Shown piece by piece: positions 13,079 through 45,300 of a stretch of DNA of 64,000 nt. Positions within the stretch are counted from its first letter, which is position 1; each line of letters opens with the position of its first letter. The stretch comes from Rhynochetos jubatus (lineage: Eukaryota; Chordata; Aves; Eurypygiformes; Rhynochetidae). The position numbers were made by a program, and so were the translations under genes. The stretch spans positions 139,996,175 to 140,060,174 of the forward strand of contig CM050648.1 of the NCBI GenBank assembly GCA_027574665.1, read 5' to 3'. The notes under the pieces are model-generated. The model searched no databases. It was not told the origin of the DNA and saw only the letters and a list, made by a program, of their open reading frames with translations.

Positions 13079-15990
13079 CTGGAGATATGAGAATCAAAGA
13101 TTTTTATAACTGCTTGCACTATGCTCCTTTTTTTAACAATAACTAATATCTGAAAACTGTATTATGTTTTTGTTATCTTTAGGAAGGGAAACAAATTGAG
13201 TCTAAGTGCTCTGAAAACAGAGAAGGAAAGATAGGAAGAAAAAACAGAAGATTTTTGCCCCGCAGCAAGTTGCTTAAAAGTGCAATAATAGGGAACTCAG
13301 CTTATTTCAGGTGCTTCCCAGAATCCCCCTGTCCCTCCTGACAGCTCTGCCCACCTCTGGCGTATATGTAAATCAGCTATTCTCAAAATTGCTCCTCCAG
13401 GCTTCATTTGCACAGGACCTAAACTGAGGCAGCTTGCTAATAAAGCAACTGGCTGACAATTAAAACAGGCACAGTCAATCAGCCATCATTAAGTTGGAAG
13501 TGACAGGCTGGGTTTTATTTTTAACTAAAACTAGTGGGATTCATGCAAAGTTTCCCAAAAGTTTCTCTTGCACTTTGTGTACAATTTAATTCTTTCCTAC
13601 ACGCACTATTTCTTTGCTGTAGAAGGCAGCCCAAAAATAGCATTCAAAGTAAGGTAAATCTAGGATTTGCACGGCTGCAATGATTATCACATACTGAACC
13701 AGCACGTTTGGGTATTACAGCATCTGTAAAGTGTGTTCTGCAAAACAATAGATGGATGGATTTATACTTGTACAGGAAAGAAAAACCTTATGCAGGGAGT
13801 TTTATTTACCATTTTACAGGTTTCTAGTACGTAACTAGTGAGGAGCCTTTCTGTGCAAGCCAAGGGAAACAGTTGTTCAGAGCGGGGGAGGCAAGGATAA
13901 AATCAGTGCTCTCTCCAGGTGCAAAATAGCTGTGAAATTGTTACTGATCGCTCCTAGACTGGACAAAATGGATCACATTTTGGGCAGAGCCAGAATCCAC
14001 CACTTTGGTGAATGCTAAAGCTCTGGCTGCTCCATGTACAGAAATCCATTTGTATGATCCCAATGAACAGGCAGAAGTTCTCCTTGCCCAGCCAGGGTTT
14101 TGGGTGCATTGCAACTGACATTCCCAGTCTTGCAGAAGAAAGGTTTGGGGATTGAGAAGTCTGGCGTAGAAACTCATTTTTCTACCTGCGAGTCATGCTG
14201 CGCTTTGTTAACTAAAGCGTCTGGTGTTCTGCTCCAGGAAGCAATGACAGAAGCAACCAGAGCACTTGGAATTAATCATCTCAGTTTTGTAACATCTCCC
14301 CCTTTTTTTGCAGTTGGAAAAGTTGTAGATCTATGTGGTAATGAGGCTCAGCAGTCCATGCAAGAAGAGATACATTGCTCTGGACTACCTGTCTGTAGGG
14401 GTGTGAGATAACACAACAGACCTCTTTCCCCACTTTCTGTGCAAATCTGACCTGCTAGGATGCTGGAGGCCTCAGCACTGGGCACGGTTGTACGTAACAC
14501 AGGTGACCTCCAAGCAGGGAACCACCTGCAGCAGTGATGGCTGCTGGGCACACCCAGGGCGTCACAAAATAAACTGGCTACTCTCAGCGGTCACACAAGC
14601 ACATTTGTAATACTCCCATCGCTTATTAGGCACCAGAGCAGTCACACAAAGCTACGGAGAGATCAGCTTTGTTAGAGCACAGGCCCAAAACAGAGTCTGC
14701 CGCAGAGCTAAGCCTGGCAAAGGTAACAGCCCACAAGGGAAGCTCAGGGGCAGGGGGAGCGATCCGCTTGGGTCTGCTGCTGGCTGAAAGGCTGGTGCCC
14801 GTGTTCATCACAGTATCAAAAGACAGGGGAGGCTGATGATAAAATCCTTCTTAACTGGCAATCAAAAATTAAATGGAAATGTTGCTTCCCATTGCACCAG
14901 GCTCATTTCGTCTCCTTCCCTAGCAGTTGGAAAAGATTAAAAGCGTCAATTTTAATCGATGAGGGGAGGTGAACACAAAATATTTATTTTTTAATATTTA
15001 CAAGGTTAAAATCGGTAAACCTTTGATTTATTTTTTTATCATCATTCAAGTCCTGTGCAACCAACACTGCCCTGAATCGATATTATCAGACAGCCTGCAG
15101 AAGGTTTTCTGAGTCAACTAAGGAAAGTCTCCTAATTATGACAGTTTTCTGAACAAGAAAATTATATTAATTCACAAAAAGCACAATAACAAATCATTGT
15201 CAGTCTGGATGTTCACTCTAACACAGCCAGTTTACATTTTTGTTTTCTTATGGATGCTGCCCATCCCTGACATTTCCTGTTTAATGATCCTTCCACACAC
15301 AAATAAATCACTCAGTTTGCACTGTCTGCCTGAAGAAGAGATGCTCATACCTTTTGCTGGGGTAAATCAGCAGAGTGCCTTTTATAACAGCTGCTGAATC
15401 CCTGCGTGCAGAAAGCAGCACATCAGCACACATGATTTTTTTCTGCAGCCATACCATGCTGTTCAAAGATCCTTGAATGAAAAGTATGCTAAATTGCCTT
15501 GCATTTCTCAACAAAAAACAGCAGTATAGCAAACAAGATCAAATGTCCTTTTGATTTAGATTTAGACAGGCAAGCTACACATCCAGGAAAAAAATATGTC
15601 TATCTGGGTAATGCCAAAGGATTATCAGAATTGGGCTCAGTCCTACTTTTAACAGAGTTGGTGGTGCTTTGCCTCTAGCTCCTACAGAAGCATGGTCAGG
15701 ATGTCTGAGGAAGGTGTTTAATTTAGAGATTATATTCAGAATAGAACAGGTGCCTGCTGGTACCCTATGAGATTAATGTGGCTTTGAAACACCATTAAAG
15801 ATGACAGAGTGGTGGCTAATCTCTGCATCTGCCTGCAGTCTAAAGGCAAAGTGTACTAATCCAGACTGAGCCATGAATCAATACCACCCCAGGCCTCCCA
15901 AAGACCCTGAGGGATATACAGTGCCCTGGTTTTCAGGTAAGTATTTAAACACTGACTGAGATAAGTCCTTGTGGAGAGGGGAGGGGAGGA

Positions 15991-16441
15991 GAATATTTCA
16001 GTTGGAAGGGACCTACAGTGATCATGTAGTCCTGACAAATTCAAGGCTGACCAAAGGTTAAAGCATGTTAAGGGCATTGTCCAAAAACCTCTTAAACACT
16101 GATATGCTTGGGGCATTGACCAGCTCTTGAGGAAACCTGTTCCAGTGTCTGACCACCCTCTCAGAAAGGAAATGTTTCCTAATGTCTAATCTAAACCTCC
16201 CCTGATGCAGCTTTGAACCTTTCCCACATGTCCTGTCAGTGGGTATCAGGGAGAAGAGATCAGCACCTCCCTCTCCATGTCCCCTCCTCAGGAAGCTGCA
16301 GAGAGCCATGAGGTCACCTCTTAGCCTCCCTTTCTCCAAACCAGACAAGTCCAAAGTCCACAGCAGCTCCTCGTAGGACATTCCTTCCAGCCCATTCCCC
16401 ATCTTTGTTGCCCTCCTCTGGACGCATTCAAGAAATTTCAG
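15991..16441 (-). mobile_element. CR1 LINE fragment, 3' part of the reverse-transcriptase ORF plus 3' UTR
   Basis: The element is on the minus strand with its 3' end near 15991, where the plus strand reads TTTCAGTTGGAAGGGACCTA, typical of CR1 3' ends. The minus-strand frame from about 16440 to 16058 stays open and reads as the C-terminus of CR1 ORF2, with FLECVQRRATKM, RLRGDLMAL, FRLDIRKHFLSERVVRHWNR and FPQELVNAPS. It is heavily 5'-truncated, as is usual for CR1. The octamer tail is decayed to a single AGAATA-like unit. It is a non-functional remnant inside a KCNH5 intron. Confidence 0.9.
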
Positions 16442-33909
<17,468 letters not shown>

Positions 33910-35642
33910 TTTCTGCTGGGAGTTTTATCTTGAATTGGGGTAGATTTTTTCTACCCATCTACTGCTTTCACTGCAGGTGAAAGGGTGATGTGGAAGAAGG
34001 GACTATACTGTTACACTGTTTTCATTCCTAACAGTTTTCACACTTGTATTGCAGAATTGCAGGTGGCACTATTACATCCTGTTTGTGGATATCCCTCCAG
34101 ACTTTGTGCCCAGACTATCCGCCCGCTGCTACACTCAATCCCTGCCGGAGCACAGAACGGATGCTCAGAACTGAAGGAGCCTGAAGACACGCAAAGACAG
34201 AGCATTCACAACAGAAAACACCACATGTTGCTCACTTCCAGAAAACCTAGTCTTCAAATGTCTTGATGTACCACTTACCGACGAGTATCCAAACACAGCT
34301 AGGGTTTAGTTTCCGTGCCGTAGAGACATATAGTAAGTAACCTGCCCTGGAGGGCTTACAGACTAGAAAATCCAAAGAGCTTGAGATTAGAGCAAAAGGA
34401 AAGTATTATGAAACCTTATGAAACAGAAAGTAAAGGTGAGTGAAAAACTGTCCTGTGAACATGAAGATGTCTTCATAGTGGATCAATTAATTAAGACCTT
34501 CAATTAATTTCTTACCTTAAATCTCTTTCCCTATTGAAATAGTAACATAAATACACCAGAAGAAAGAAAGTGAAAACCTGTGGGTCTTGTTAAGTTTGTA
34601 AACTGTGTGTGTTTACTATTTGCACATCCTCCTAAATACTCTAACATTCTTATAACCCTAAAATGCATGGTATCTAATTGCACTAAGAAACATGTAAAAC
34701 CTTTTAAAATTTTCCTAGAATAAATAATAGAAAAGAGCATGAGATTAAGAGCACTCTGGAAGTCTTATATAAAGAAGATTGCAGATCAATAGCACTGATT
34801 AATTTCTCATTGCATGGAATTAATCTGGCAGCTTGCTCTGCAGACAGTGTGAGAGACAGAGACATTGGGTCAATGTGTTGGCTACCACTGAATATTAGCA
34901 GAGTGAGACACCGGTAACCCTCACTAAGCTTTGAGGCAAATGGTCATGTTAATACTGAAGTAAAACCACGATTTTCATTTCTGTTTAATGCAGAAGAGGT
35001 ATAAACATATTCTTGTAAAGTACTGTTAAAAGTCCTAAAGCATAGAATGGGAAAATAGTAAACAATTCCTAGTTTAATAATAACATTTAGTCCCCTTCTT
35101 ATTTCAATAGATCAAAGTTCCTTTGTGGTCAAAGATATGAATGCAAAAAGGTGAAGTTATTCTCCCAACCTCTGTCCTATGACAGTCTGAAGCTAGAAGG
35201 GGTTCCTGCAATCATCTGCACTAACCTCTTGCACTCATAATTTTCATATCAATCCCAGAATGCTTGGTAAAATTATAGCCTGGAAGGCCTTGATTTAATG
35301 TTTTCAAATTATATAGGGTATTTGTTCCAATGGATAGTTACTCTCTCTTTTACAACATGCTGTTCCTGAATGGATTTTTTTTCCCAATTTTCAGTCAACA
35401 GCCAGCAGATCTCATCATGTTACTCAGATAAAAGACCTGCAATCATCAGAAATCTCTTCCACATGTAGGTGTTTTTAGAATATGACCAGGTCATCTCTCC
35501 ATCTTATCTTGAATAAAAAAAGAGAGATGATGCTTCTTGTGCCTAACATTATGAAGCACAGAATCTCTTTGGAAACTTCCCCATTAACATTAGATTTTCT
35601 CACTTCCAACCATATTCCCAGATCTACCAGATACTTCAGTTT

Positions 35643-36403
35643 TCATAGAATCATAGAATGGTTTAGGTTGGAAGGGACCTTTAAAGGTCATCTAGTCCAA
35701 CCCCCCTGCAGTGAGCAGGGACACCTTCAACTAGCTCAGGTTGCTCAGTGCCCAGCCTAGCCTGATCTTGAATGTTTCCAAGGATGGGGCTTCTACCACC
35801 TCTCTGGGCAACCTGTGGCAGGGTTTCACCACCCTCATTGTAAAAACCTTCTTCCTAATATCTAGTCTAAGTCTCCTCTCTTTTACCTTAAAATCATTTC
35901 TCCTTGTCCTATCACTACAGGCCCTATTAAAAAGTTTGCCCTCATCATTCTTACAGGCCCCTTTTAAGTACTGAAAGGCAGCCGCAATAAGGTCTCCTTG
36001 GAGCCTTCTCTTCTCCAAGGTGAACAACCCCAGCTCTCTCAGCCTTTCTTCCTAGGAGAAGTGTTCCAGCCCACTGATCATTTTTGTGGACCCGCTCCAT
36101 CAAGTCCATGTCTTTCTTGTACTGAAGACTCCAGAGCTGGACAAGGTACTCCAGGTGGGGTCTCACCACAGCAGTGTAGCGGGGGAGAATCACTTCCCTA
36201 GACCAGCTGGCCACACTCCTTTTGATGCAGCCCAGAATACAGTTAGCCTTCTGGACTGTGAGTGCACACTGTCAGCTCATGTCCACCAGTACCCCCAAGT
36301 GCTTCTCCACAGGGCTGCTCCCAATGCCTTCATCCCCCAACTTGTATTGGTACTGGGGGTTGCCCTGACCCAGGTGCAGGACCTTGCACTTGGCCTCATT
36401 AAT
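35643..36403 (-). mobile_element. CR1 LINE fragment with octamer tail, ORF2 frameshifted
   Basis: The 3' end at 35643 carries two CATAGAAT units, then GGTTTAGGTTGGAAGGGACC, the classic avian CR1 terminus seen in reverse orientation. Minus-strand frames give VILPRYTAVVRPHLEYLVQL (36214 down to 35951) and LEKRRLQGDLIAAAFQYLKG (36027 down to 35731), both CR1 ORF2 C-terminal motifs. The two stretches are in different frames, so the copy is broken by at least one indel. It reaches upstream to about 36403, where similarity to the familiar CR1 consensus fades. At about 760 bp it is the longest CR1 copy in the window. Confidence 0.93.
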
Positions 36404-39400
36404 TTGGCTTAATGATATTTTTCTGTAACAAAATGTATATTAAAATACCCTGCATAAGTCTGTTTATTATAAAAATTAAGAGTAAACACATTTGACAAGA
36501 CATATTCTTCATAAACCATCATTTGCATTAGTAATAATGTCTTGTCTGAGTCACTGTTGACCATATCCTGCATCAATTTTCCATAATTTTATTAGGGGCA
36601 AATGTCAATTTTACAAACTTAAACTTACCTGAGTCATTCCATTTACCATTAGAAATATGGGCACATCTTAGTTTTTCCAGTAAAAAACCCAGAAATTACT
36701 TTTCAGAGTGATTGTTTCACTTTTGTCCTACTTCTAGATCAAACAGAAAGCTCATCTTTATTATAATAAAATAAAAACATGCCATGTTTCTTCTTCACAA
36801 TATTAATTTAATGAAAAACCCTCTTCTTTTGTATCATTATTGCTATTTTTTAACATTTTTATCTACTCTTGGGCCTAAACCAAGGTTAGAAGTTTTTTAC
36901 ATCTCTTTAATACTTCCAGTAATGTAAGTGCTTTTGACTTAACAAGGCCATGAGTTATGAATTCTCAAACACTGCGCTTGAGAAAAATGTGTGTGTTCAT
37001 ACATGACTGATTTCCTACTTTTATCTTTTAAGCATTCAACCTGCAGGAAAAATTGGTTAAACTATTGCAGAAGTTGTTATTGTAAGATTTGGAGATGTTC
37101 CAGGACCCTTTGTTTTTTGGAGTGTAAATTAATTGTGTCTCTCAAGAATAAAAGCCACTTGGATGCAAAGCAGCATATTGTTTCCTCACAGAGTTAAATA
37201 CAGAGAATTAAAAGTGAGCACTCAAAACATCACTCTTGTTACAGACACAACAAACATGTCTATCATCGCACACTGTAATATGAAGAGACAGAAAAAAATC
37301 CATTGCACAGTAAAAGCTAGTCCTAGAAAGCATAATTCAGGAATTTTCTGATGTCATGATAAAGTGATTCTTCTAATGACATATTACTCTGTGGAAATAT
37401 ATGAAGATATCAATAATAACTAGTACAGCAGTAAATGACTAATGATCCAAGAGTTAGCCAGGAATCAATATTCTTTCAGTTTTCTTGTCTGATATGCTGC
37501 AAGTACTGAGAACAGTGAATGAAACAGATGAAAACTAAAAGACATACTTAATATTAAAGATTGGGCAAACAAGCTTTGGCTGATAAAGATAAATGTAGAT
37601 ATACACAGGGGAAAGAAAGAGCAGAGATAGAAAATCTCAACATTCAGCTGTGTGTTTACTGTATGCTCCAAGCACAGGACTTCATGAGCTCCAACCTGAC
37701 TTTAAGACACTTCTTTTCAAGTTTACAAATACCAACAGCCTGAATTTAGCAGGAGTCTCACAGATGCCACCAGCTTCTATATTAGTTGTACTTAGAAAGG
37801 GTTGTTGGTGACACAGATTACAGCATGTAGTTATTTCCCTGCTTCCAAAGAAGACACATAATGTGTATAAGATCATACAGAAGCATTTGGAAGGTAATGA
37901 TAAATAGCCCAAGGATCCTAAGAGCAGAAAACGAGAAAATGAGCACTTCAAAATCAGATAAATATTCCTCTGAAAATGATGTCTTATTGAAAATACAAGA
38001 CTTCAACATTTTTATTGTGAAATGCTGTTACTGAGATGTCGGCATTTTTAAGGCAGCATGCAACTAAAACGACAGAAACTGGTAGCAACATGGTTGCACA
38101 TGAGTCCATACAGTGTAGAAATGCATACACATGGGTGTAAAAGAGAAATTCACTTTAAGGGAGAGGATATCCTGTAACGCTCAATCTACTGTTTCACTGT
38201 TAGGGAAATGTGCCCAACACTTCATATTAGCAGAACCAAAGCCCAGCTGGGACGTTTCATCTAGCCTGTGTATCCTTTCAGCAAAAACCATCAAGACAAA
38301 TTCCTGAAGAGGAAATTTCCTTAGAGATTTCAAGACCTCTCTCAGTGAAATCTGCAGTTTGTACACGAGGCAGGATATTAAGGTTGCTGACTGCAATGCT
38401 TTACTGACTGATGGTTTTGGAGCACACGACGGAGCAGGCAGCCTGCAGAGACCAGGCACTTGTGCTGCTACAGAAGTTGCTCTGTAATAAATCCGTAGCC
38501 ACAGACTTCACAGTCATCTTTCCCACATGCATCCAAGCAGCACAAAAGAACAGAACCCGCTACATTCAACGCACAATCAGAGGGGAAAACTGAATTCGAC
38601 CCAGAGGAAAATCTTCACTGGCTGTATAACCTGAGTTTCTACCAGAAAAGGAGCAAGGCTCCATGCCACACATTAACAGATATATACCCACAAAGACCTG
38701 AACCACTACAAAGTTGAGAGAGGAGAAAGTAAAGCACAGAATGACATTTACCACTTCCCTGCACAGAAAATTAAACCTCCTCAGTGTCAGTAGAAGACAA
38801 TTGCTGAGCCCTGCCATCATCACCTGGCACCCAGCTGATACAAACACCAACACAACGACACCCAGGGCAGAAATTCAACACCGCTGTCATCTCTAGAGCA
38901 CCCTATGGCATATGTAAAATGCTGGCGTTGAGTGAAAAGCTTGTGGTTGCTGCTAGAGACTGGGAAAGGCAGTAATCAGCTCTGGAAGACACAGGGAATT
39001 GGCACTAAACATCTTAATATCTTTTCAGCTCAAGATCTGTAAGAGGGGAATAGAATTCCCAAGGAGGTTCCATGTGATTTTTTTCCTCTCCCATCCGTTT
39101 CCTCAGCATGCTCAGGCAGTTTATGATAAGTCCCTCGAATGGCTCAAAGAACTCTATGGGGAGCAGAGATTATAAAGAACCCAAGGAAAAGCAAATTAAT
39201 CAAAACAAAAACTGTATAGATTAAGAGTGTGTCCAACCAATATCTTTTAGGATGAGTTTAAGTGTTTAAAAAAAAAAAATCTTCCCCAGCTGAAAACACT
39301 ACAGAATGGCTTAGCAAATATTATAGAATCTGTTAGGACTCGTTAACAGAAAGGGCAGAGGCCAGTGAATCATGAATGCTGTTTATTTGCAGTTCTCTTT

Positions 39401-42369
39401 TGGCACACAGGCTTCTCACTTTCTTGAGACTGTAGCTAGCAGATATATTGACTGACGTTCAAGCAAAGAGCTTAGGCAGTCTTAGCGGTGGAATAACAAG
39501 AACCGTTTCCTAAATGAAGAACCATAACAAATATTGGAGATGCTAAAGAATGTCAGCTTTGACAATAAAAAAACCCTAAACTCCTCTAACTTCTAACCAG
39601 TTATAGGCCACAGATAGCTCTTCTTACTTTGTGGAGAAAGGCCTCCCTGGGTTTTCAGACATATTCAGCAGTCATAATCAATGTCAGTTCTTTCCAAAAA
39701 CCACAATACTCTCTAGGCACCAGCCCCAGTTATTCAGATTTTCAGAAGAATTTGGCTCATTTGAGTGTTGAATTCTTTTGCAGACCTGGCTAAAATGTTA
39801 CATTTGGCACTGGACGAAGGCCAAAGAGACAAAGGTAAGAAAATAGCCGATTGGCAAAACACAGAGCATTTTCCTGTAATAATCAGGTAATTTTGTAAGT
39901 AACTCAAAGGTTAAGTATGGAACTGAGCAGTTATTAACCCTGCATGCATTAGGGTAATCCTTCATATGTCGCTGAATATCTTGGCACTAAGAACTTAATT
40001 TCAGCAGCAATGGTGCGCTCCGTTTTAATTGCAGTAAAATCCAAGGTCACTTGGATTTAAATGTTAAGAAACTGAGAACTGAAAATCAAGTCTAATAAGT
40101 TGAGGTTGGCTTGTTTTCTGGTTAACAACACATGACCTGAACCAGTGATCAAAATGGTTAGTTTGCGGTATAGTAACAAAATTAACCACTTTTTAACTTT
40201 TTAGCAAGTGTTAGACACATTAAAAAATCAGAAATCTGCTCTCAATTACATTAAATTCAGTATTGTCAACACAGATAGAATCTGGCTAAAGGTCCAGAAA
40301 ACAGGAGAAGATGAGAACCATCACCATGTATTTTAAGGAATCAAGTGGAAGTTTACCAGCACAGGGCCTGCTGGTTTGTCTAACACACTGTGCTACACCG
40401 GTAAAATTGCCTAATGGCCCAAAGTAGGAGATCCCAGGTTGCTAAAGGATTATAGAAGTCTTGTAACAGTTAAAGGTTTTATTCTTTTCATTTTTGCTAT
40501 ACTATCTATTCCAAGAACAATCATCACATGACCTTCTAATGGGGCAAAGGATAGCAGACTACAGAGAAATTTTTTTCTAAAAAGTTGGTTTTAATGAAAG
40601 AATAAAGGAAAATAAACATCAGAAAGAATACGGCATACATCAAAGAATCTCTCAAGTCACAAGATTTTTTGGAGTGGCAACTTCTAGCACAAAGGTCACC
40701 CTTGGAAGAACACAGTCGATCAATGGATTATTTTATTTTGTGCTTCTTCTAGAAGTGGCTTTATTTTCTAACGTGCAGCATTATGTAAAGACATTCAAGA
40801 GTGAAAGCATTAAGAAAACAGATCTGGAAAAGACCTTCCCCTAGACGTGGTCCTTGGAACTGACAGCCCCTCTGTCGGCTCCATCCCCTTGATGGCAGTG
40901 CTCAGGAAAATGCCCAACCCATCCACTCGAGTACTTCTTCCCCCAGAAAATAAGCTCATGTCTGCTCCATAGCCATGGTGTATAGCCCTGGCATTTCCTC
41001 TAACATGATCGGTTCAGAGTTTAACCTGCATCAATCAGAAGATGAACACATCCAAGAGGCAGAGATCACTGTGGGTAATCTTTCTTGGTTCTGCACAGTG
41101 CATACAGGAGGTAAATAATCCATACCATCCATAAAGGTGAAACAGAAGCCCCACTGGTGCACAGGCCCCACTCTTGGAACCATGTGAAGGGCAGTGAGAC
41201 CCTGACCATCTCTCCTGCGTCCCGCTCTCCAAAGAACCGTGGATTGCAACTGTACCTGGTCCTAGCTCAGCTCTGTGAGGTGAGGGAAGACTTCTTGTTC
41301 ACCTCGTCCCGATCTGCAAGGAACGACCAACAACCCCGCCTCTACAACGAAACAAAAATACTTGTCCAAACGATTTTTACCTTCCCTCTTCAGCAGGGAA
41401 TTGTATGTAGCTGTCACACCTAATTTTGCAGAAGTTCTCTTTGGTCATGAAGCTTGGAAGCCTTCTACCCCAGTCATCCATGAGGAAATACAGCCAGCAC
41501 TTACAGACACCTCTGTGTGATGGGACACCACAGGAATGGCAGCCTGATTCCCCTATTCATCTCAGGGTATCACTAATTATTACTACAGCTCTTAAAGAAT
41601 TTATTAACAGCAAACACGACTAAACTGCACTGTCCTTCTGTAGATTAATGTTTAGTGAAGCTACAGCCTGTGTCTGTTTACCATAAACCCACCTCTCCTG
41701 TATGAAAGCTTAGCGGGCCAGCAGTGAATAGTTTTAATACCGTGTTATTTTCCCATGATTTCCATTTCAGTCATTGCAATGTAGAGTTGGCTCTCATTAT
41801 TCGAGTCACCATTGATGCTTAGGCTGAGACTAAATAGACACCTATTTTCTCTTTCAACCTATGGCTTTTCTGAAGGAATTGACTGTTAAAACATGACAGA
41901 CATTTATTTAATTGCTTTCTGAGCAAATCTTAAGCCATACAACAGCAAAGAGGTCAAGAAGAGAAAATCTTTGGGTTTTACTGACATTTCAGAACATTAT
42001 CATTAGATGAGACCTTGAGACATCTGCATGTTGGTTAATGGCTGTTCTGCTTTCATGTATAATGACCTATTTCTTATAGAAGAGCTAATATCTATAAATT
42101 TTTCATTTTCTGCCTAGAGATTTCAATAAAAAATAAGATTTTAATTCAGTGTCTTTCATATATCAAAATTATTACTATAAAGATTTTTTTCTGCTGCTTA
42201 AAAATGGTCATATAGAGAGAATGTACTGCCTCTTTATTAACTCTCTCAAAAACCAGGTTCTACTGGATGAGATACTGTTCAGTATATAAAGGCTTCTTGG
42301 GTTTGTCAGGCTTTTAGCTCTGCTCATTATTAGATGAATAACCCTGATACTTGTAGCATTAAACATAGC

Positions 42370-42391
42370 AAAAAAAAAAAAAAAAAAAAAA
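42370..42391 (+). repeat. A(22) homopolymer
   Basis: An uninterrupted run of 22 A on the plus strand, which is poly(U) in the KCNH5 pre-mRNA. There is no retrogene body recognisable on its 5' side, so it is treated as a simple repeat. Confidence 0.95.
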
Positions 42392-45300
42392 TCCATCTTG
42401 TTTGAGCCGCTGTTGCACCAGGAGATAAGAGTCCATGTGCATGTATTACATATATCATCCCAGCTGTCAGACGAGGGCTCTCATGCTGAAGTGATTTAAG
42501 ATTATGGATCAGAGGCCACTTGCTTCCCCTTAAGTAATAATAATAAATACGCTAATGCTTTTAGTGTCATTGTTAATTCCTTATTTGTGAACACTCAGAG
42601 ACAGGATGAAGCACTGTGATTTGAAGATGAGCTACTCCTAAGAAGAACAGGGAAGCCAAAATTCTGTGCTTAGGGCACCATCATTTCAGTGTGGGAGAAC
42701 AATTCCCCTTCCGCATACAAGGATAACAGACCGGGGCTTTGAAACAAAGTTCTGTTCAGGACAGCTTGATCTTGCAAGCAACAAGGACTAGATCTTCATT
42801 AACCTTCCTCCATGCTAACTTTGACTTTGCCTTCAATTCCCTTACCAGTTTTAGCCAAGATCTTCTCTGGGACTACACACTGAGTATGTCATTCAAGAAC
42901 AGATATTTGAGCTCTAATGCAACAAATCTACACATATTAAGTGGTAGCAATATGTGTAATGGTACTAATTCCAATCAAGTTATTAACTTATATTTTAATT
43001 TCAAGCCTATGAACTTAAAATCTCTAGTTATCAAAGAAATACATGCATGTGTTTATTTTTACTCCATCAAATTGCTAGAACAGTTCATCACCATAGGAAC
43101 CTACTGTAATACTCATAGAAGAAATGTCATTCTTTCTTAGTAAATTAACCTTCTTGTTCTTTGAATTTGGATTTCAAAACAAAGCCATTTCAACATGCTG
43201 AGTGACTGAATGAAATGTATTATAAATTTGTGGCAAGTGATGTTGCAAAACACATTCCATTGTGACAATGCAGATATATTTGGAACAGTTTAGGATGTAA
43301 TACTCTATGTTAGGTTGAAAAACATCCTTGAATGATGGAAACTGTCTGAGCTGTCTCATGGAAACTGAAAAGTTGAGAAATTCCTCACTAATTATCATGT
43401 GTCATGAGCACTTGTGTTTTGCCAGATAGTAAGAAGCTTATTGAAAAGTTCATAAAATTTTTTTAAGGAGAATGGGAAATCATGTGATGCAAAGATATCC
43501 AGACAACAGACTGGTCAGAATCTCATTACTGGAGCTTTGAAAACTAGACTGGAAGAAACCCCTAAGGTCACGTCCAGGCTGTCAGACAAAGCGGTACGGA
43601 GAAGCAATTCAAGACCTGGGGCAGTAATGCCCTACTCCACTCTACACTGGAGTACTACCTGGATTTAGCAGATCAGCTGCAGGTGCAATGTCGTCCCATT
43701 AGCCCCACTGTGTCCACACTAATAAATCTGACTTGACTCTGTGTACCTGAGAGGTCCCTACGCTGCGCTCCTATCCACTTGCTGCTCTAGGGTTGTACAG
43801 ATTGGTTCAATTTAAACGCAGAGGGTCTTGCGACACAGCTTGAAGGGGCAATGAAGGAACTAATGCAAGAGAAATGATCCACTCTACATGACTAGCCTCT
43901 GGGACTGTACCACTGTTCCTGTCATTTCTCAGCTGTGATTTACAACATTTTCTCATTTGTTTCGGTGAAGCACATTATAACACTTTCCTGAGTGGAGATA
44001 AAGGTCGGAAGGCTGCCTGGCTATGACACAGCTTCCCACCCTTTTGCTAGAACAAATCCTGACTTGGCTAAGGTCCTGCAGCTGAAAGCAAACTGCTTGA
44101 TCCTCACACTCGCACAGGCCCAGGGATGCTCAGTGTGGGCACTACAGGCTGCTGGTGCTGTTGCTTTTGCAGACTGGCAGGCTGTAAGGGATACAAAACA
44201 CCAAAATATTCAAACCGGTGCTCAAGTTCTTACGTTTATCTTGTCTCTGTTCTTCAGTAACATAGGCTTTTCTGGGATGTTCGATTAGATGCAACTACTG
44301 ATGTCCAGATGCAGAGGTTCCTGAAATCCTTCCACTGTTTTAAATAGGTTTTGGATCCAGGCCTAAGTTTAGGTAAGTCTTTACCAAGGGAAAATTGTTA
44401 AAAACCTAAGTCACAGATTTTACAGCCATATTAATCATCTAGCTAAGCAGCTACTACTGTCTTATAGACCAGAGAACACTGCTTACCACGAGTCAAAGAT
44501 TATAGCTCTAACTGCATTTTTATAAACTATAAAACCGGACATGTGGAAACTATGGAAGAAAATTTCAGTAATTAAAGCATAGGTTCTCCTAATTAACTGC
44601 AAAGCATCATTAAAATCTAATGAAACTGTAGTAGAATAATACAGGATTCTGGCTTAACTGCAAGGAGATAAATGCAAATGAAAGTTGAATTTTCACATGG
44701 TTTTGAGTTTACACAATAGGACTGAATGCATTTACAGTAGTTTACAATATAAAAGTTCATTTTTAACACTGTATGAATCAGCACCGGGAAGTTAGGGTAT
44801 TAGTGTATAAGAAGTTAATGTATTAAAGAATATGACATACTGAAGCACAAGAATCAGAGAAACCAAAACCCTTGTCACTTGAAATAGTTGTATTTCTAAT
44901 GGTAAAATGAATTTTACAGCAGATGATTAATATGATGACTTCATTGCATCAGCATGATGTGAGAATCAATTTTTCACTGTAGCGACTTCATCTTGGCATA
45001 TCTGAACAAGCTGGATCATCATTCCCTATTACACAATAGATTCAACTGAAGGAAGAACTTCAAAGCAGTGTAAGTACTAGACATTTTCAGATACCAGTCC
45101 TCCATGACTCTTACTTATCCTCTGGGACACTTGTTTTGTAAGTTCTTAGGAAGGAAGTCTTCATGGAAACTGGAGCTTGAATGCCTAATTTCAGCTGATG
45201 TGCATCAGGTCCACAAAAGCCACAGGAGTATCACCACCTCCACTGACCAAAAATCTAGACATAAAACTTATGTCTTGCCTGCATTCAAGGTATAGCAGGT

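Larger units (their letters stand above)
1..15990. other. KCNH5 intron before the last exon, left part; no exon seen
   Basis: No coding exon is recognisable on either strand. The expected next KCNH5 exon, which should open with sequence following NLRKR and contain about 300 codons, is absent. Open frames here (for example 1302-1736, 2190-2669 and 5017-5493) overlap others on both strands, share no family motif and look like chance. The stretch holds two MIR-like fragments, a 20-bp tandem duplication, and blocks at 4985-5170, 12150-12310, 13425-13520 and 14870-15190 rich in homeodomain, POU and TCF-type motifs that could be conserved non-coding elements. Confidence 0.8.
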
